Source: Thermotogota bacterium ADurb.Bin062 (GTDB taxonomy: Bacteria > Thermotogota > Thermotogae > MWEM01). Taken from it: DNA of 60,505 nt. The DNA lies in NCBI GenBank assembly GCA_002071085.1, contig MWEM01000013.1, positions 1 through 60,505 on the forward strand, read 5' to 3'. The position numbers and the translations under genes are program-made. Below are positions 52,501-60,505 of this stretch, piece after piece (the stretch's first letter is position 1; each line of letters starts with the position of its first letter). Below the pieces are notes generated by a model. That model was not told the origin of the DNA. It did not search any database and saw nothing but the letters and a program-made list of their open reading frames with translations.

Positions 52501-53197
52501 ACTGAAAGGGGTAAAGCTAAAATACGGGTACGTGGAAGCGCTCAAGGGGATCGACATGCGTGTGGAAGAGCATCAGATCACCGCTTTGCTCGGGGCGAAC
52601 GGGGCGGGTAAATCCACGACCTTACGCGCGGTCTCCTGTCTCAACCGCATAGAAAAAGGGGAGATCGTCTTTCTCGACGAACAAGTGCATCGCCTGCTGC
52701 CTTCGGAGATCGTGCGCAGAGGAATCGTTCACTGCCCCGAAGGGCGAAAGCTCTTTCCCTTTCTCACCGTTCAAGAGAACTTGTTGGCCGGAGCTTATAC
52801 GCAGAAAGACCGGAATCAGGTGCGAAACTTCCAAGAGAGGGTGTTTACGCTCTTTCCAATCCTTAAGGACCGAAGGAGACAAATGGCCGGAACCCTCTCG
52901 GGAGGGGAGCAACAAATGCTCGCGATCGGTAGGGCTTTGATGGCGGCCCCGAAAATCCTGATGCTAGACGAACCCTCCCTCGGATTGGCTCCCAAAGTAG
53001 TGGAACAGATTTTCGACACGTTAGTCACCTTACGGGAAGAAGGTACCACGATCTTTTTGGTGGAACAAAACGCCAATGCCGCTTTGCATATCGCCGATTA
53101 CGCCTATATACTCGAAATCGGAAAAGTCGTTCTCGAAGGCGAAGGAAAGGCCCTGTTGAAGAACGAGAATGTCAAAAAGAAATACCTGGGAGGATAG
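52493..53197 (+). CDS. livF: ABC transporter ATPase, LivF-like
   Basis: The 234-residue ATPase has Walker A GANGAGKST, the signature LSGGEQQMLAIGRAL, Walker B ILMLDEPSLGLAP and the LVEQNAN switch region typical of LivF. ATG at 52493 is chosen because of GGGGGAG upstream and the standard MLELKGVKLKYG start. Confidence 0.9.
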   Translation: MLELKGVKLKYGYVEALKGIDMRVEEHQITALLGANGAGKSTTLRAVSCLNRIEKGEIVFLDEQVHRLLPSEIVRRGIVHCPEGRKLFPFLTVQENLLAGAYTQKDRNQVRNFQERVFTLFPILKDRRRQMAGTLSGGEQQMLAIGRALMAAPKILMLDEPSLGLAPKVVEQIFDTLVTLREEGTTIFLVEQNANAALHIADYAYILEIGKVVLEGEGKALLKNENVKKKYLGG

Positions 53198-54088
53198 GTG
53201 AGCGCCGTGCTGTTACAACAAATCATACTGGGATTGAGGGAAGGAAGCCTCTTCGCCCTCGTCGCCCTCGGATTGGTCATCGTCCATAAAACCACCGGAG
53301 TGGTCAATTTCGCTTACGGGCATATGGGTATGTTCGCCGCCTACATCACCTTCACTTTCTACACCCTCCTCGGGTTCAACCTCTACCTCGCCGTGGCGAT
53401 CGGAATCACCTTCGCCGTCTTTTTGGGAATCCTCACCGAAAAGTTCCTTCTTCGACCGATTCGGCATCTCTCTCACTCTGCGATGCTGATCATTACCTTA
53501 GGGATGTTGATGATCCTGGAAGGGATGGCGCTCCTCTTGTGGAAACAAGACTTCAAGCAGCTGCCCAATCTCATTACCGGTGTGCCATACCGGATCAGCC
53601 TGGGCAACTCCTTTCTCATCATCACGAGGCAGGACGTGCTGATCTTCCTCGTGACGACCGCCATCGTTTTCGGAACCTTCTTCTATCTCAAGTACACCAA
53701 ACTGGGACTGGCTGTGAGGATGGTCTCCCAGAACGAAGAGGCCTCGCATTTGATGGGCGTCAAAGTCGGTCGCGTCTACGGTTTCGCCTGGGGGCTCGGT
53801 ACCGGGTTGAGCGCGCTCGCTGCGATACTGGCGGCTCCGAAAGAGCAGGTCCAACCGAATATGATGCTCAACCTCCAGATTCAAGGCCTCACCGCCGCCG
53901 TGTTGGGAGGGTTTGACAGTTTGCCAGGCGCTATCGTGGGCGGCGTGCTGTTGGGGATCATCGAGCAGCTCGTAGCGAAGTATATCTCCGTTGAGCTCAA
54001 AACGGCCCTCGCGCTGATGGTAATCATCATCTTGCTCCTCGTGAAGCCCGAAGGCTTGCTGGGTAAGTCCACGAAAAGGAGGGTTTGA
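53198..54088 (+). CDS. livH: ABC transporter permease, LivH-like
   Basis: The 296-residue membrane protein has about eight hydrophobic segments and the LivH blocks LLQQIILGLREGSLFALVALGLVI, NFAYGHMGMF and GGFDSLPGAIVGG. It pairs with the LivM-like permease in the substrate channel. GTG at 53198 directly follows the livF stop. Confidence 0.9.
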   Translation: MSAVLLQQIILGLREGSLFALVALGLVIVHKTTGVVNFAYGHMGMFAAYITFTFYTLLGFNLYLAVAIGITFAVFLGILTEKFLLRPIRHLSHSAMLIITLGMLMILEGMALLLWKQDFKQLPNLITGVPYRISLGNSFLIITRQDVLIFLVTTAIVFGTFFYLKYTKLGLAVRMVSQNEEASHLMGVKVGRVYGFAWGLGTGLSALAAILAAPKEQVQPNMMLNLQIQGLTAAVLGGFDSLPGAIVGGVLLGIIEQLVAKYISVELKTALALMVIIILLLVKPEGLLGKSTKRRV

Positions 54089-54090
54089 TC

Positions 54091-55854
54091 ATGAACGCCA
54101 AACGTGATTTTTTGATTTTCGCCGCCGTTCTGATAGCGCTTCCCTTGTTTTTCCTGAACCAAACCTTCCTCTTGAGCATCTTCGGTCAGGTCTTAATCTT
54201 CAGCATCGCCGCTCTGGGATTAAACATTTTGATCGGCTTCGCAGGCCAAATCTCGATCGGACACGCCTCCTTCATTGCGGTCGGCGCCTATTTGTCCGCG
54301 ATTCTAACTAAAAACTACCACATACCCTTTGCGGTGACCGTCTTTCTATCAGGCGGACTGGCGGGGTTGTTCGGCCTGGTCCTCGGCTTCCCCGCTCTAC
54401 GGTTGAAAGGGTTCTATTTGGCAATCGCCACGATGGCCTTTGTGGTTATGATCGAGCAGCTCTTAGGCTCTTGGAGTTACGTGGGCGGTCACATCGGGAT
54501 GCGCGATATTCCCAACTTCGACCTCTTCGGATACGTGTTGAAGTCTGATCTGGGCAAGTATTACGTGATCGCCTTCTGTACCTTCTTCCTATTCCTCTTC
54601 GGGTTCAATTTCCTGAAATCCAGGACGGGAAGAGCATTGAAAGCCATACGAGAAAGCGAGTTCGCGGCGCGGTCGGCCGGTGTCAACGTCGCAAAATACA
54701 AGTTGACCGCCTTCGTCATAAGCGCGATTTACGCCGGTATCGCCGGCGCGTTGTACGCCCATACCATCAACTATATCGCGCCGACGGACTTCGGGTTGGG
54801 CGTCTCGATCAACCTGCTGGCGATGATTGTCGTCGGGGGTTTGGCCTCTTTTTCGGGAAATTTCATCGGCGCCATCCTCATGATCGCTATGCCCTTCCTG
54901 TTCAGCCGGTCCAACCTCCCGCTTTCGGTCATTTTCGGGATCCTACTCGTCATCGTCGTGCTCTTCTTCCCCCGTGGCCTAGGATACGGGGTGCAACTGC
55001 TCAATCTCAAATACTTCGGTATCCCGGCCGCTTGGCTGAGAAGGAAAATAAGGGTTTCATCTGTCGTAGGAGGTAAAGAAATGTACGTGAACCTACCCGA
55101 AGGAAAGATGCATTATGAAATCGGCGGAAACCCCACAGGCAAACCGTTGTTTATGGTACACGGGAACTTCGGTTCCTGGCGTTGGTTCCAGCCGGTGATG
55201 TCCCGATTGGAAAAGACACCTTTTAAAGGGGTGGCCATAGACCTCTTGGGATTCGGAGATTCCGAAAAACCCGAACGCGAGATCTCTATCCCCCAATATG
55301 GACAGGAGCTGGCCGGCTTCATCGACGTCTTCAAGGAAGTAAAAGCAAACCTGATCGGCCACTCACTAGGGGGTGCCGTCATATGGGACTACGCGGTTAA
55401 CCATCCCGACAGGGTGAACCGTATCCTATTGATCGATCCCGCCCCCGCGGACGGGTTAGTCACACCCGAGGAGTACTACCCCGCGCTGGCATTGTACCGG
55501 AACAACCGCGACCTCTTGAAAACCGCGTTGGCCGGAACGATACCCTCAGGAGACCCCGACAAACTCCTGGATAAACTCGTCAACGACGCGATGGTGATGG
55601 ACCCGCGCGCCTTTACCGAAAACGCCCGAGCCCTGGAGCGCTACAATTACCTCGCGGATTTACACAAGATCCAGTGCCCTGTGCTCATCGTCTATGGAGA
55701 AAAGGATCTTTTAATCACCGACAAACTGTTGGCCGAAACACTGAAGCGATTACCGAACGCCAGGGTCAAAGCCCTCCCGGGCATAGGCCACAGCGTCAAC
55801 GTGGAGAACCCAGACCTCGCCGTACAGATCATCAACGAATTCTTCGGAGGCTGA
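54091..55854 (+). CDS. LivM-like permease continuous with an alpha/beta hydrolase
   Basis: One open frame of 587 residues contains two proteins normally separate. Residues 1 to about 325 are a LivM permease with multiple membrane segments, GFAGQISIGHASFIAVGAYL and VGGLASFSGNFIGA. From about residue 331 an alpha/beta hydrolase starts: HGNFGSWRWF (oxyanion), GHSLGGAVIWDYA (nucleophile serine about 427), GEKDLLI (acid) and GIGHSVNVENPD (histidine), all triad members present. An in-frame ATG at 55081 has AGGAGGT at 55068-55074, so a free 257-residue hydrolase may also be made. If fused, the C-terminal hydrolase would sit at the membrane at the exit of the transporter. ATG at 54091 follows AGGAGG. 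Confidence 0.85.
   Translation: MNAKRDFLIFAAVLIALPLFFLNQTFLLSIFGQVLIFSIAALGLNILIGFAGQISIGHASFIAVGAYLSAILTKNYHIPFAVTVFLSGGLAGLFGLVLGFPALRLKGFYLAIATMAFVVMIEQLLGSWSYVGGHIGMRDIPNFDLFGYVLKSDLGKYYVIAFCTFFLFLFGFNFLKSRTGRALKAIRESEFAARSAGVNVAKYKLTAFVISAIYAGIAGALYAHTINYIAPTDFGLGVSINLLAMIVVGGLASFSGNFIGAILMIAMPFLFSRSNLPLSVIFGILLVIVVLFFPRGLGYGVQLLNLKYFGIPAAWLRRKIRVSSVVGGKEMYVNLPEGKMHYEIGGNPTGKPLFMVHGNFGSWRWFQPVMSRLEKTPFKGVAIDLLGFGDSEKPEREISIPQYGQELAGFIDVFKEVKANLIGHSLGGAVIWDYAVNHPDRVNRILLIDPAPADGLVTPEEYYPALALYRNNRDLLKTALAGTIPSGDPDKLLDKLVNDAMVMDPRAFTENARALERYNYLADLHKIQCPVLIVYGEKDLLITDKLLAETLKRLPNARVKALPGIGHSVNVENPDLAVQIINEFFGG
55068..55083 (+). promoter_or_regulatory. Internal ribosome-binding site and start codon inside the livM-hydrolase frame
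   Basis: AGGAGGT (55068-55074) stands six bases before an in-frame ATG (55081-55083) exactly at the domain boundary. It could start the hydrolase separately. Confidence 0.6.
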
Positions 55855-56663
55855 TGGGCGTGTTCTTGGCGTTACGAGACGGCGGAAGCCTGTACTACGA
55901 AACCTTCGGCGCTAAAGGGGACTGGATCGTCTTTCTAAACGGCATTATGATGAGCGTTCCGAGCTGGAAGGACTTTACGGGGCGGGTTTCGAAGCATTTC
56001 CGGCTATTGCTGGTCGATTTTCGGGATCAAGGGCAGTCGTCCAAGCGCGCCGGGCCCTATCAGTGTGCGGTTCATGTGCCCGATCTCGTGGAACTCTTCG
56101 ACCACTTGGGAATCGAAAGCGTGCATATGATGGGCGTTTCCTATGGCGGACAGGTCGCTTTGGAATTCTGTCGAGCGCACCAGAACCGTCTTAAAACCCT
56201 CGAGCTGGTGACCGTTTTACCGAAAGTTTCGAACTATCTGGTCGCCATGGGGGAGGGATGGGAGGTCGCTGCCGCGTTAAACGACGGCGCGCGGTTTTTC
56301 AGCTTGACGATCCCGAGCATCTATTCCGACACCTTTTACGCGCAACGTCTCGAATGGCTAAAAAACAGACAGAACGCCTTCAGGAAAACACTCACCCCGG
56401 AATGGTTCGAAGCCTTCATCCGCCTATCTCAGAGCGCTAACCGGTTCGATTGCGAAGACGTCTTGCCCACGATTCGCGTTCCCACACTGGTCTTATGCGC
56501 CGAAAAGGATATTTTAACGCCAGCCAAGGAAATGAAAGAGATGGCCAAACTCATCCCTTCGGCTACCGTTTTAGAGATTCCAGACGCCGGTCACGCAGCG
56601 TTTTTGGAAAAACCCGAGGCCTTCCTAACCGCCATCATCGGATACATTAAAAGCAGGGATTGA
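55854..56663 (+). CDS. Alpha/beta hydrolase, second hydrolase of the operon
   Basis: The 269-residue protein has FLNGIMMSVPSW (oxyanion side), GVSYGGQVALEF (nucleophile serine about 102), CAEKDILTP (acid) and DAGHAAFLEKPE (histidine). It resembles 3-oxoadipate enol-lactonase and related esterases. The start ATG at 55854 overlaps the preceding TGA (TGATG) with GGAGG shortly upstream; GTG 55860 is an alternative. It closes the operon and is followed by a strong terminator. Together with the hydrolase part of the previous gene it may cleave imported esters or lactones. Confidence 0.85.
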   Translation: MGVFLALRDGGSLYYETFGAKGDWIVFLNGIMMSVPSWKDFTGRVSKHFRLLLVDFRDQGQSSKRAGPYQCAVHVPDLVELFDHLGIESVHMMGVSYGGQVALEFCRAHQNRLKTLELVTVLPKVSNYLVAMGEGWEVAAALNDGARFFSLTIPSIYSDTFYAQRLEWLKNRQNAFRKTLTPEWFEAFIRLSQSANRFDCEDVLPTIRVPTLVLCAEKDILTPAKEMKEMAKLIPSATVLEIPDAGHAAFLEKPEAFLTAIIGYIKSRD

Positions 56664-56710
56664 CCTGAACGCTGCCATTCCGGAAGTACTTGCTTTATCG
56701 TCCGATTAAC

Positions 56711-56741
56711 AAAAGAATCGCTCGGAATGAGCGATTCTTTT
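56711..56741 (+). terminator. Rho-independent terminator of the SDR-transporter-hydrolase operon
   Basis: Perfect 13-bp stem AAAAGAATCGCTC (56711-56723) with GAGCGATTCTTTT (56729-56741), loop GGAAT. It can act in both directions and also serves the convergent DUF4332 gene. Confidence 0.9.
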
Positions 56742-56763
56742 GTTGAGGTTTCGTTATCGGATC

Positions 56764-57168
56764 TCAGTATTGTAGAATGCGTGGAAGCGCCGCAGCCTGC
56801 TTGGTCCAATTTTCCACCTGTTTGGCGGTGGGCAGCTTCTGAACCAGGTTTTTCTGTTCGTTGACCTCCACCATCTTTTTGTACAGGTTTTCCGGCTTCC
56901 GGGCTGCCAATTCGGGAACGGTGTCCACTCCCGCCAATTCCAGCAATTCGGAGTAGCGGCCGCCGACGCCTTTAATACGCATTAAATCCGCGAAATTTGC
57001 CCATTTTAACAAGAGTTTTTCGGAAATGTCCGCCTTCTTCGCAAGTTCCGCTCTCCCTTTCTTTGAGGTACAGGCTTCCAGTAACTGTTCAACCGACTTG
57101 ATCCCTACCTCTTTGAGTTTGAGTTCGTAGGCTTCGCCTATTCCTTCGATGATACCAAGCTTTGTCAT
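56764..57168 (-). CDS. DUF4332 helix-hairpin-helix protein
   Basis: The 134-residue protein has two helix-hairpin-helix-like units, IEGIGEAYELKLKEVGIKSVEQLLEA (residues 7-32) and IKGVGGRYSELLELAGVDTVPELA (about 65-88), as in DUF4332. Such units often bind DNA, but the role is unknown. ATG at 57168 follows AAGGAGGG. The gap 57169-57457 contains no gene that I can support. Confidence 0.85.
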   Translation of the reverse strand: MTKLGIIEGIGEAYELKLKEVGIKSVEQLLEACTSKKGRAELAKKADISEKLLLKWANFADLMRIKGVGGRYSELLELAGVDTVPELAARKPENLYKKMVEVNEQKNLVQKLPTAKQVENWTKQAAALPRILQY

Positions 57169-57457
57169 CGCTTTCCCTCCTTTAAAATGTGTGAAAAACG
57201 GTTGTCAGGACTGTCTACGCCAATAGACGCGACCGTTGGAATGGTTTAACGTCCCCAGCGCGACCGGCGACCAATTTAGTCTATTATATCACTATCATCG
57301 AAAGATAACAAATACATGTTTTGACAGATATGAGTAGTAATAGAGAAATCATATTTCTCATATTTCGTGAGCAAATTTCGGAAGACATCGAAAACCGTCT
57401 CTATAAAAAGAGCGCGGTAACGTGTTTGCCGGCTTTTCCTTTTTGCCGCGCAGACCA

Positions 57458-58621
57458 TCATAGGTTCGTGTCATCGATCACGTATTCGGAGTTTTGATTG
57501 TCCTTTTGGAGGTCTTCCCGTAAGCGTCGTATGGTCTCTTCCATTTTGAATGGGGGAAGGCCAGCGGGATAGCCGAGTGAAAAACGGATCGAAGAACGGG
57601 AGCGGCCTCGGATCACCCGAAGGTGTTCGATAGATAGGCTGGGATCGATTTTTCCTGCGATTTCGCATAAGTGCGCATAAACGCGATCGACGATCTCGGT
57701 GTGCGTGCATACCGGATCGACATGGATGACGATTTCGATACCGAGCTGTTTGGAAATTTTACGTTCCAGATCATCGATCACCGAATGAATCTCCACGATG
57801 TTCGCCGTATCTGGCACCTCCACATGGATCGAGGCGAGCACCCGCCCCGGTCCGTAGTCGTGAACGACCAGATCGTGGGTTCCCCAAATATACTGGTCTT
57901 TAGGTATTAGCACCCGGATGTCTCTTACCAATTCCGGGGACGGAGAGGAACCAAGCAACACGTTGACCGTGTCCTTCGCGATGGTAAATCCGGTCCAAAG
58001 GATGAAGGCGGATATACCCACGCCGATGATGCCGTCGAGCGGTGCGGTTGTGGAAGACCCGAAAACCATCGCCGCGACCACGGTGAGTGTGGCGAGCACG
58101 TCGTTCAGACTATCGGCTGCCGCCGCGCGATAAACGTTCGATCCGATAGTTTTTCCAATGTACCGGTTGTAGGAAAACATCCATAATTTCACGAGAACGG
58201 AAATCAGTAAGATGGTCAATCCAACGGGGTCGAACGAAATGGGCTCCGGGCTTCCGATTTTCTGAAGGGCGTTTGAAAGCAGACTGAAACCGAATCCGAA
58301 GATGATGAACGACACGACCAAGGTTGAAATGTACTCGAACCGACCATGACCGTGCGGGTGCTCCTTGTCCGGGGGGCGGTTGCTGATTTGGATTGCGAGC
58401 AGAGACACCGTGGAGGAGCCCAGGTCGGTAAGGTTGTTGAAGGCGTCGGCCAAGATGGCGATACTGTTCATCTTGATGCCGATCGCCAACTTCATCACGA
58501 AAAGCAGGAGATTGCAGCCTATCCCCAACGCGCCGGCAAGCCGTCCATAGGCTTCCCTCACCCTTTTGTTCGAGGTGGCCGTGTAGTCTTTTATGATTTT
58601 TTTGATGATCCAACGGATCAA
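57458..58621 (-). CDS. Cation diffusion facilitator (CDF) family transporter
   Basis: The 387-residue protein has six membrane segments and a cytoplasmic C-terminal domain. The second-segment metal site reads ADAFNNLTDLGSS and the fifth-segment site ADSLNDVLAT, so one aspartate of the usual D-xxx-D pair is replaced by asparagine. The HPHGHGRFEY block is typical of CDF proteins. It exports a divalent cation, zinc, manganese or iron. TTG at 58621 is preferred because AAGGAGG is eight bases upstream, while it touches the GTG at 58630. Confidence 0.88.
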   Translation of the reverse strand: MIRWIIKKIIKDYTATSNKRVREAYGRLAGALGIGCNLLLFVMKLAIGIKMNSIAILADAFNNLTDLGSSTVSLLAIQISNRPPDKEHPHGHGRFEYISTLVVSFIIFGFGFSLLSNALQKIGSPEPISFDPVGLTILLISVLVKLWMFSYNRYIGKTIGSNVYRAAAADSLNDVLATLTVVAAMVFGSSTTAPLDGIIGVGISAFILWTGFTIAKDTVNVLLGSSPSPELVRDIRVLIPKDQYIWGTHDLVVHDYGPGRVLASIHVEVPDTANIVEIHSVIDDLERKISKQLGIEIVIHVDPVCTHTEIVDRVYAHLCEIAGKIDPSLSIEHLRVIRGRSRSSIRFSLGYPAGLPPFKMEETIRRLREDLQKDNQNSEYVIDDTNL

Positions 58622-58663
58622 CTCAGGCACCTCCTTAAAAAGAAAACTACCCAGCGGGTTCGG

Positions 58664-60175
58664 TTAACGGAAACGATCCCGCCGAAAGCGCGCGGCAGGG
58701 GTGATGGCTAGCGTCGGGCAAACGGCAATACAGAGATGACACCCCACACAACGAGCCGGGTCCAGAATCGGTTGGCGCGTGCTCCCGTCCAGACGAAGCG
58801 CTTGGTGACCGCCATCATCACAGGAGACGGCACAGCGTCCACACCCGACGCACCGCTCCTTATCGAACCTCGGGAACTGTAGGCTATCCCGGTCGAGGTC
58901 TTCTCCGGAGACGACGTGGGAGAGGGCTTTGCCGATGACGTCGCTCAGGTTTTTGTAGCCTTGAGAAGCGAGAAAACCGAGTATGCCTTCGATCAAGTCT
59001 TCGATGATGCGGTATCCATAGAGCATAACCGCCGTTGTGACCTGGACGTTTTCGCATCCCACCGCGAGGTATTCCATCGCGTCCCGCCAAGTCGTGATCC
59101 CCCCCATCCCGCTTATCGGGGCGTTTTTCGCCTTTTCGTGAGATTTCAAGGCTTGTATGAAGCGCAGGGCGATCGGTTTCACGGCCTTTCCGGAATAGCC
59201 ACCCACGCTGGACTTTCCGCCGACGTCCGGGTCCGACGAAAACGTATCCGGATGGATGCCCATCAAGCTTTTGACCGTATTGATCGCGGCAAGCCCCGTC
59301 GCTCCGGCCTCAAAGGCGGCTAAGGCGGAGATTTCCATGTTTCCGGTATTCGGGGTCATCTTCGCCAGAATCGGTAACCGCGTGCCTTTGAGCGCCGCCC
59401 GAACGTAAGCCTTCACGAGATCGGGGTTTTGCCCCACATCCGAACCGACGCCATCGGCGGCCATATGGGGGCAAGAAAAGTTACATTCGATCATATCGAT
59501 ACCGGTTGCGGTCACTGCTTGGGCCAATTGGGTCCACTCTTCCTCATTCCGGCCCATAATCGAGGCGACGACGACCTTACGCGGGAAGTCCCGTTTGAGT
59601 CTGGCGAGGATGGAGAGGTTCTCGGACAGAGACCGATTCGAGGTTTGCTCGATGTTCTTCAACCCGATTATTTCCCCATTTTCCGCTCGAAGCACCCCAA
59701 ACCGAGGTGACGTGTCTTTCGGTACGAAGGCGCTGATGCTTTTGTACACTACCCCGGCCCACCCCATCTCGAAGGCTTTGGCGATCATCTCATAGTCGCT
59801 GCCAACCACGGAGGAAGAAAGGAAGAAGGGGTTTTCGCACCACACGCCGCAGAAATCCAGGGAACAACTCGGTTCATCGGTCCGATATTCCTGAAAGGAA
59901 CGGGCTTCCCGCAGGACGAGGGGGATGTCGATCGGTCGGTTGATCTTTCCTTTCAAGCAAGCCGTTTGGCACTCGCGTGCTTCGCACGTCGCGCAAGGTA
60001 AATCCTCTGACAGGCGGTTTCGCGCTCCGTTAAGGTTTTCGAATCGAATCGAACGGATAACCCGGTCCGGTTCGAGCCCGGAAGGGCATGCCGCCCTACA
60101 AGGCGCGTCCAAACAGAGCAAACAACGGTTGACTTCTTCTAAGGTCGCGAGCCGGCGGAAGGTTTCTTTTTCCAT
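58664..60175 (-). CDS. preA: PreA-type dihydropyrimidine dehydrogenase subunit with extra N-terminal Fe-S domain
   Basis: The 503-residue protein has three parts. Residues 1-110 form a cysteine-rich domain (CLLCLDAPCRAACP, then CATCEARECQTACLKGKI) like the N-terminal Fe-S domain of PreT/GltD-type subunits. A dihydroorotate-dehydrogenase-like FMN barrel follows, with NFSCPHM holding the catalytic cysteine, then AKMTPN and GMGGITTWRDA. Two ferredoxin clusters end the protein (CVGCGRCAVSC, CVGCHLCIAVCP). It reduces uracil and thymine or runs in reverse. E. coli PreA lacks the first part. No preT gene is in the window. Confidence 0.88.
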   Translation of the reverse strand: MEKETFRRLATLEEVNRCLLCLDAPCRAACPSGLEPDRVIRSIRFENLNGARNRLSEDLPCATCEARECQTACLKGKINRPIDIPLVLREARSFQEYRTDEPSCSLDFCGVWCENPFFLSSSVVGSDYEMIAKAFEMGWAGVVYKSISAFVPKDTSPRFGVLRAENGEIIGLKNIEQTSNRSLSENLSILARLKRDFPRKVVVASIMGRNEEEWTQLAQAVTATGIDMIECNFSCPHMAADGVGSDVGQNPDLVKAYVRAALKGTRLPILAKMTPNTGNMEISALAAFEAGATGLAAINTVKSLMGIHPDTFSSDPDVGGKSSVGGYSGKAVKPIALRFIQALKSHEKAKNAPISGMGGITTWRDAMEYLAVGCENVQVTTAVMLYGYRIIEDLIEGILGFLASQGYKNLSDVIGKALSHVVSGEDLDRDSLQFPRFDKERCVGCGRCAVSCDDGGHQALRLDGSTRQPILDPARCVGCHLCIAVCPTLAITPAARFRRDRFR

Positions 60176-60217
60176 CTTAATCCCCCAAGTGTAGAAAAGT
60201 GTGGTGCGCTATCCGGG

Positions 60218-60223
60218 ATTATA
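60218..60223 (-). promoter_or_regulatory. Candidate -10 element of the preA-like gene
   Basis: On the minus strand TATAAT lies at 60223-60218, 43 bases before the ATG. No -35 match is seen. Confidence 0.4.
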
Positions 60224-60299
60224 CGCTCTTTTCGTTCTTGGGGCGATATTTCCGCCAATGGCTTATAGAGGTTCAATCATGAGCCCACGGGTCATATGT

Positions 60300-60440
60300 C
60301 CTGGAAGCGCTTGGGAGCGGACGCGGGGTGCGCCGGCTGGGAACGTCTTTGATGGAGCACCCTTCTGGGAAGGCTGAACTTCAGTTCCGCCGGTTTTTTA
60401 ATTTTTTGGGAACGCCCTGGGAACGCCGAACTTTAGTACG
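60300..60440. repeat. Degenerate copies of the GGGAACGCC hairpin repeat
   Basis: GGGAACG-like leads occur near 60338, 60408 and 60418, followed by broken palindromes GCTGAACTTCAGTTCCGCC and GCCGAACTTTAGTACG. They belong to the family seen intact at 29026-29242. No gene is seen from 60224 to the end of the window. Confidence 0.6.
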
Positions 60441-60505
60441 TCCAGATAAGGCGGAAATGTTCAGCAGGAAGAAAGCAAGCCTGCCGGGGAAAAAGTCAGG
60501 ACCCC

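Noticed and set aside
57276..57461. 61-codon minus-strand frame after the DUF4332 gene
   Set aside because: It has no ribosome-binding site, overlaps the end of the CDF gene, and shows no conserved feature.

Overview
The window looks like a chromosomal segment of a bacterium, most probably a member of the Thermotogota or a close relative, with a GC content near 50 percent. The main clue is a minus-strand cluster in which minC is followed directly by three M42 metallo-aminopeptidase paralogues; from memory the same order occurs in Thermotoga maritima (TM1047 to TM1050). A GH57 branching enzyme, a Rho with a long N-terminal extension, an archaeal-type ATPase, a pyrophosphate-dependent PPDK and many extended -10 promoters (TGnTATAAT) fit this, but no rRNA gene is present and the placement is an inference.

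Layout. 1-184: 3' end of a formylglycine-generating-enzyme-fold protein whose C-terminus resembles the variable region of a diversity-generating retroelement target. 185-860: intergenic array of hairpin-forming repeats. 865-5300: promoter, structured leader, NamZ exo-muramidase and a CUT1 sugar ABC transporter (no ATPase), suggesting recycling of cell-wall sugars. 5321-9324: a lone membrane protein, a membrane-anchored Hsp70-like ATPase coupled to an M20 hydrolase. 9293-17255 (minus): minC, three M42 peptidases, a degenerate dehydroquinate-synthase-like protein, a SPOR protein, Ogt and a ComEC without its beta-lactamase domain. 17410-24041: MurC, two alpha/beta hydrolases, an interrupted gene, a Rho_N/DUF4912 protein and a GH57 branching enzyme. 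24101-27761: tRNA genes, transaldolase, Rho and an FmdB-type zinc ribbon. 27843-33861: SIS-domain isomerase, repeat island, threonine synthase and homoserine kinase, a radical SAM activase-like protein and a phospholipase-D-fold lipoprotein. 33912-41479: two tRNAs, DHH-CBS pyrophosphatase, Ddl, a membrane protein, a DUF3795 protein and PPDK with a strong terminator.

41536-43845 holds an ATPase fused to a nuclease-like domain, bracketed by nearly identical hairpin repeats in the same orientation. 43924-56741 is the most coherent accessory region: a metallo-beta-lactamase-fold hydrolase, then a ten-gene operon with a FabG-type SDR, a tandem-domain TetR regulator, a thiolase, a KASIII-like enzyme, a CoA-transferase, a complete branched-chain-amino-acid-type ABC transporter, a LivM permease continuous with an alpha/beta hydrolase, and a second alpha/beta hydrolase, closed by a perfect terminator. 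Together these could import short (R)-3-hydroxyacyl esters or oligomers, hydrolyse them, activate the acid to its CoA ester, oxidise it and cleave it to acetyl-CoA. This is an inference; the substrate is not shown by the sequence. 56764-60175 (minus) carries a DUF4332 protein, a cation-efflux transporter and a PreA-type dihydropyrimidine dehydrogenase subunit with an extra N-terminal iron-sulfur domain. The window ends in more degenerate repeats.
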